NCBI GenBank assembly: GCA_029718625.1 | Contig: CM056380.1 | Location: forward strand, 43,323,689 to 43,387,688 | DNA length: 64,000 nucleotides | Direction: 5' to 3' | Source: Synaphobranchus kaupii | Taxonomy: Eukaryota; Chordata; Actinopteri; Anguilliformes; Synaphobranchidae | Shown: one piece after another, positions 23,301 to 64,000 of the stretch | Layout: each line of letters opens with the position of its first letter | Numbering within the stretch: position 1 is the stretch's first letter | Translations under genes and position numbers: made by a program | The notes under the pieces: model-generated | What the model was told of the DNA's origin: nothing | Databases searched by the model: none | The model's input: only the letters and a program-made list of their open reading frames with translations

Positions 23301-23480
23301 GAACGAGCACAGAGCTGTGGTCCTTCTGTTGAAAACGAGAACGCCTTCCTTATTTCCTGTAAGCATCAACTTCCGGTTTATTTTGTCATATGACTTTTTG
23401 GTAACGTAACTCAACCGCTTGAGTGTCTTTGGTAGCTACTGTACCCGTTTACAATTTCGTTTATTTCATTTCATTTAACG
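23301..23480 (+). promoter_or_regulatory. Promoter and 5' UTR region of the V-ATPase B gene
   Basis: Immediately upstream of the ATG are an ETS-type site acttccgg (23369-23376) and a perfect 10-bp palindrome gtcatatgac (23385-23394), and no TATA box is evident. ETS sites and E-boxes are common in TATA-less housekeeping promoters. The palindrome resembles the TFEB/CLEAR consensus GTCACGTGAC but has TA in place of the central CG. Function is inferred only. Confidence 0.4.
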
Positions 23481-62105
<38,625 letters not shown>

Positions 62106-63721
62106 CAGTGCCCTCCACAATTATTGGCCCCCCTGGTAAAGATTAAAGAAAGAGTTAAAAGGGTTATAAAAAATTAATCTTTTGGTGAATTAGCTTAATT
62201 TGACAAAAAATGAGAAAAAAAGAGAAAAATCCAACCTTTAATTTCAGTAAATTTATTCTGAGGGAGAAAAAAAAATCCCTCATCACGAAATAATTATTTT
62301 TAACAAAACCACGTGTGCCACAATTATTGGCACCCCTAAAAATTCTTATGAACAAAATGTAACTGAAGCATTTTTTCCATTTATACTTTACTTTTTAAAG
62401 CTGATCAGAGTGTTTAGGAACTTTCAAGCAGTAATCCATGTCTTCCTGTTTCACTGGGGTATAAATATGAGGTGACACAGAGGCCATATTTCCTTATCAT
62501 ACGTCAACATGGGAAAGATAAGAGAACACACAAATCAAATGAGGGAAAAGTGTGTTGAGCTTCATAAGTCAGGGAATGGCTATAAAAAAAATAGCTACTC
62601 ACCTGAAAATGCCCATATCTACCGTTAGGGCAATACTTAAAAAGTTCAAAGCAACTGGAACTGTTACAAACTTGCCTGGAAGAGAACCCAAGTTTATTTT
62701 GCCACCACGTACAGTGAGGAGGATGGTAAGAGAGACAAAAAAATCCCCAAGGATCACTGTTGGAGAATTACAGAGGAAAGTAGCATCTTGGGCTCATCAA
62801 GTCTCCAAAACTACCATTAGACGTCACCTCCATGCCAACAAATTATTTGGAAGGCATGCCAGAAAAAAGCCTTTCCTGTCATTTCACCACAAATGTAAGC
62901 GCCCGGAGTTTGCTAAACGCTACTGGAACTTTGACTGGAACCGTGTTCTATATGGTCAGATGAAACAAAAATTGAGGTTTTCAGCAACCAACACTGAAGG
63001 TGCGTTTGATGTAAAAAAGAAGGATGGCTATACCGAAAATAACCTGATCCCCACTGTTAAGTATGGTGGAGGTTCCGTGATGTTGTGGGGCTGTTTTTCC
63101 TCCAAAGGCCCTGGGAACCTTGTTAGGGTACATGGCATCATGAACTCCAAGAAATACCAGGACATTTTAAATCTGAATCTGACTGCCTCTGCCAGGAAAC
63201 TAAAACTGGGTCGTCGTTGGATCTTCCAGCAGGACAATGATCCAAAACATACATCCAAATCATTACAAAAATGGTTAACTGAACACAAAATCAAGCTTCT
63301 GCCATGGCCATCTCAGTCCCCTGACCTAAACCTCATTGAAAACCTGTGGGCTGAGCTGAAGAGGAGAGTGCACAAGAGAGGACCTAGGACCTGGATGATC
63401 TGGAGAGGAATGGTCTCAGATTCCTTGCTCTGTAGTCTCCAACCTTATTTGATGTTACGGGAGAAGACTCAGTGCTATTTTATTGGCAAAGGGAAGTTGT
63501 ACAAAGTATTAAATGCAGGGGTGCCAATAATTGTGGCCCATGTGGTTTTGTTAAAAATAATTATTTCTTGATGAGGGATTTTTTTTTTCTCAGAATAAAT
63601 TTACTTCAATTAAAGGTTGGATTTTTCTCATTTTTTCAGTGTGAGATTAAGCTAATTCACCAAAAGGTGAACCCTTTTTACTCATCTTTACCAGGGGTGC
63701 CAATAATTGTGCAGGGCACTG
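62106..63721 (+). mobile_element. Tc1-like transposon 2, 1616 bp, complete ends
   Basis: Begins cagtgccctccacaattatt and ends aattgtgcagggcactg; TA flanks both ends (62104-62105 and 63722-63723). The inverted arms are over 200 bp long, with inner repeats of ccaataattgtgg type and matching aggttggatttttctc segments. It belongs to a different Tc1 lineage from the copy at 32.6 kb. Confidence 0.95.
62509..63512 (+). pseudogene. Tc1-like transposase 2, several frameshifts
   Basis: The family start is the ATG at 62509 (MGKIREHTNQMREKCVEL). The frame is lost in an A8 run near 62582-62593. A second frame carries the helix-turn-helix part (LKMPISTVRAILKKFKATGT, RRMVRETKKSPRITVGELQ, VSKTTIRRHLHANKLFG). 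Near 62950 a short insertion moves the catalytic WSDET to the first frame. The match then returns to the second frame for GGGSVMLWGCFSSKG, QQDNDPKHTSK and SPDLNLIENLWAELK. After about 63385 it shifts again and the family C terminus (CTKY) appears in the third frame, ending at TAA 63510-63512. With at least four lesions and NLIEN in place of the usual NPIEN, this copy is older or more damaged than the one at 33 kb. Confidence 0.9.
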
Positions 63722-63723
63722 TA

Positions 63724-64000
63724 CATGCCTCTAGGGTGAAAACTTTCAGTCTTGTGCTGAATCACCCAGATGTGCAAATATTGAGCAGAAATAAAGTGCT
63801 GTGGTTCTTTCCTTACATATGTCAGTCTGATGTAAAATTCAACTTTAAGTACTTGCCTACAAGGGGGTTTGAGAATTGCAGTGACTTGTTGTTATGAACA
63901 TTCTAGCAGAATTAATCTATCCTAAATTTCTAGAACCGTGTCATTTTGATTGTGATTTCTTTGATTTGTGATTTTCTTTTCTCTAACGTGAAAAAGAGGA
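63724..64000. other. Intron 6 continuing to the window end
   Basis: Unique AT-rich sequence, no exon seen. Confidence 0.5.

Overview
This is nuclear DNA of a ray-finned (very probably teleost) fish. The evidence is two vertebrate protein genes with canonical introns, a Tol2-like hAT element, two Tc1-like elements with full terminal repeats, a DIRS-type retrotransposon, tRNA-like SINEs, long CA/GT arrays and many G or C homopolymers. The species cannot be told from the sequence alone. There are no bacterial-style genes, rRNA genes or CRISPR arrays.

Layout. (1) 1-3.1 kb: a decayed DIRS-like retrotransposon on the minus strand, cut by the window start. (2) 3.1-13.8 kb: vax1, a complete three-exon ventral anterior homeobox gene on the plus strand (exons 6159-6375, 8969-9156, 12689-13213; 309 residues), with a GC-rich 5' flank and AT-rich introns. 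(3) 13.8-23.3 kb: an intergenic stretch with a SINE-like copy, a small palindromic MITE and a puzzling 30-nt exact copy of the vax1 exon 3 acceptor. (4) 23.48 kb to past the right edge: the 5' 192 codons of a V-type proton ATPase subunit B gene on the plus strand, in six exons (23481-23589, 51070-51125, 54312-54410, 55450-55543, 56835-56912, 58963-59102). The rest of the gene lies beyond 64000. Its first intron is 27.5 kb and holds most of the mobile DNA: a Tc1 element, a TTAA-flanked MITE, a hAT with an 8-bp target duplication, a Tol2-like hAT carrying a second nested hAT, a 15-unit minisatellite, a 2.4-kb internally duplicated repeat and several unique blocks that look like candidate enhancers.

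How the genes relate. The two proteins have unrelated roles: a nuclear patterning factor for ventral forebrain and optic stalk, and a cytosolic subunit of the proton pump. Their adjacency in the same orientation matches mammalian VAX2-ATP6V1B1, yet this homeobox protein is VAX1 by sequence. That suggests an ancient VAX-ATP6V1B linkage older than the vertebrate genome duplications, perhaps held together by vax enhancers inside the ATPase intron (inference).

I found no convincing new multi-gene system. The most notable observations are the VAX1-type gene beside an ATP6V1B gene, a SINE whose target duplication ends one base from the exon 3 splice site of the ATPase gene, the copied vax1 splice junction at 15.7 kb, a 23-C tract forming the exon 2 polypyrimidine region, and two near-perfect foldback elements.
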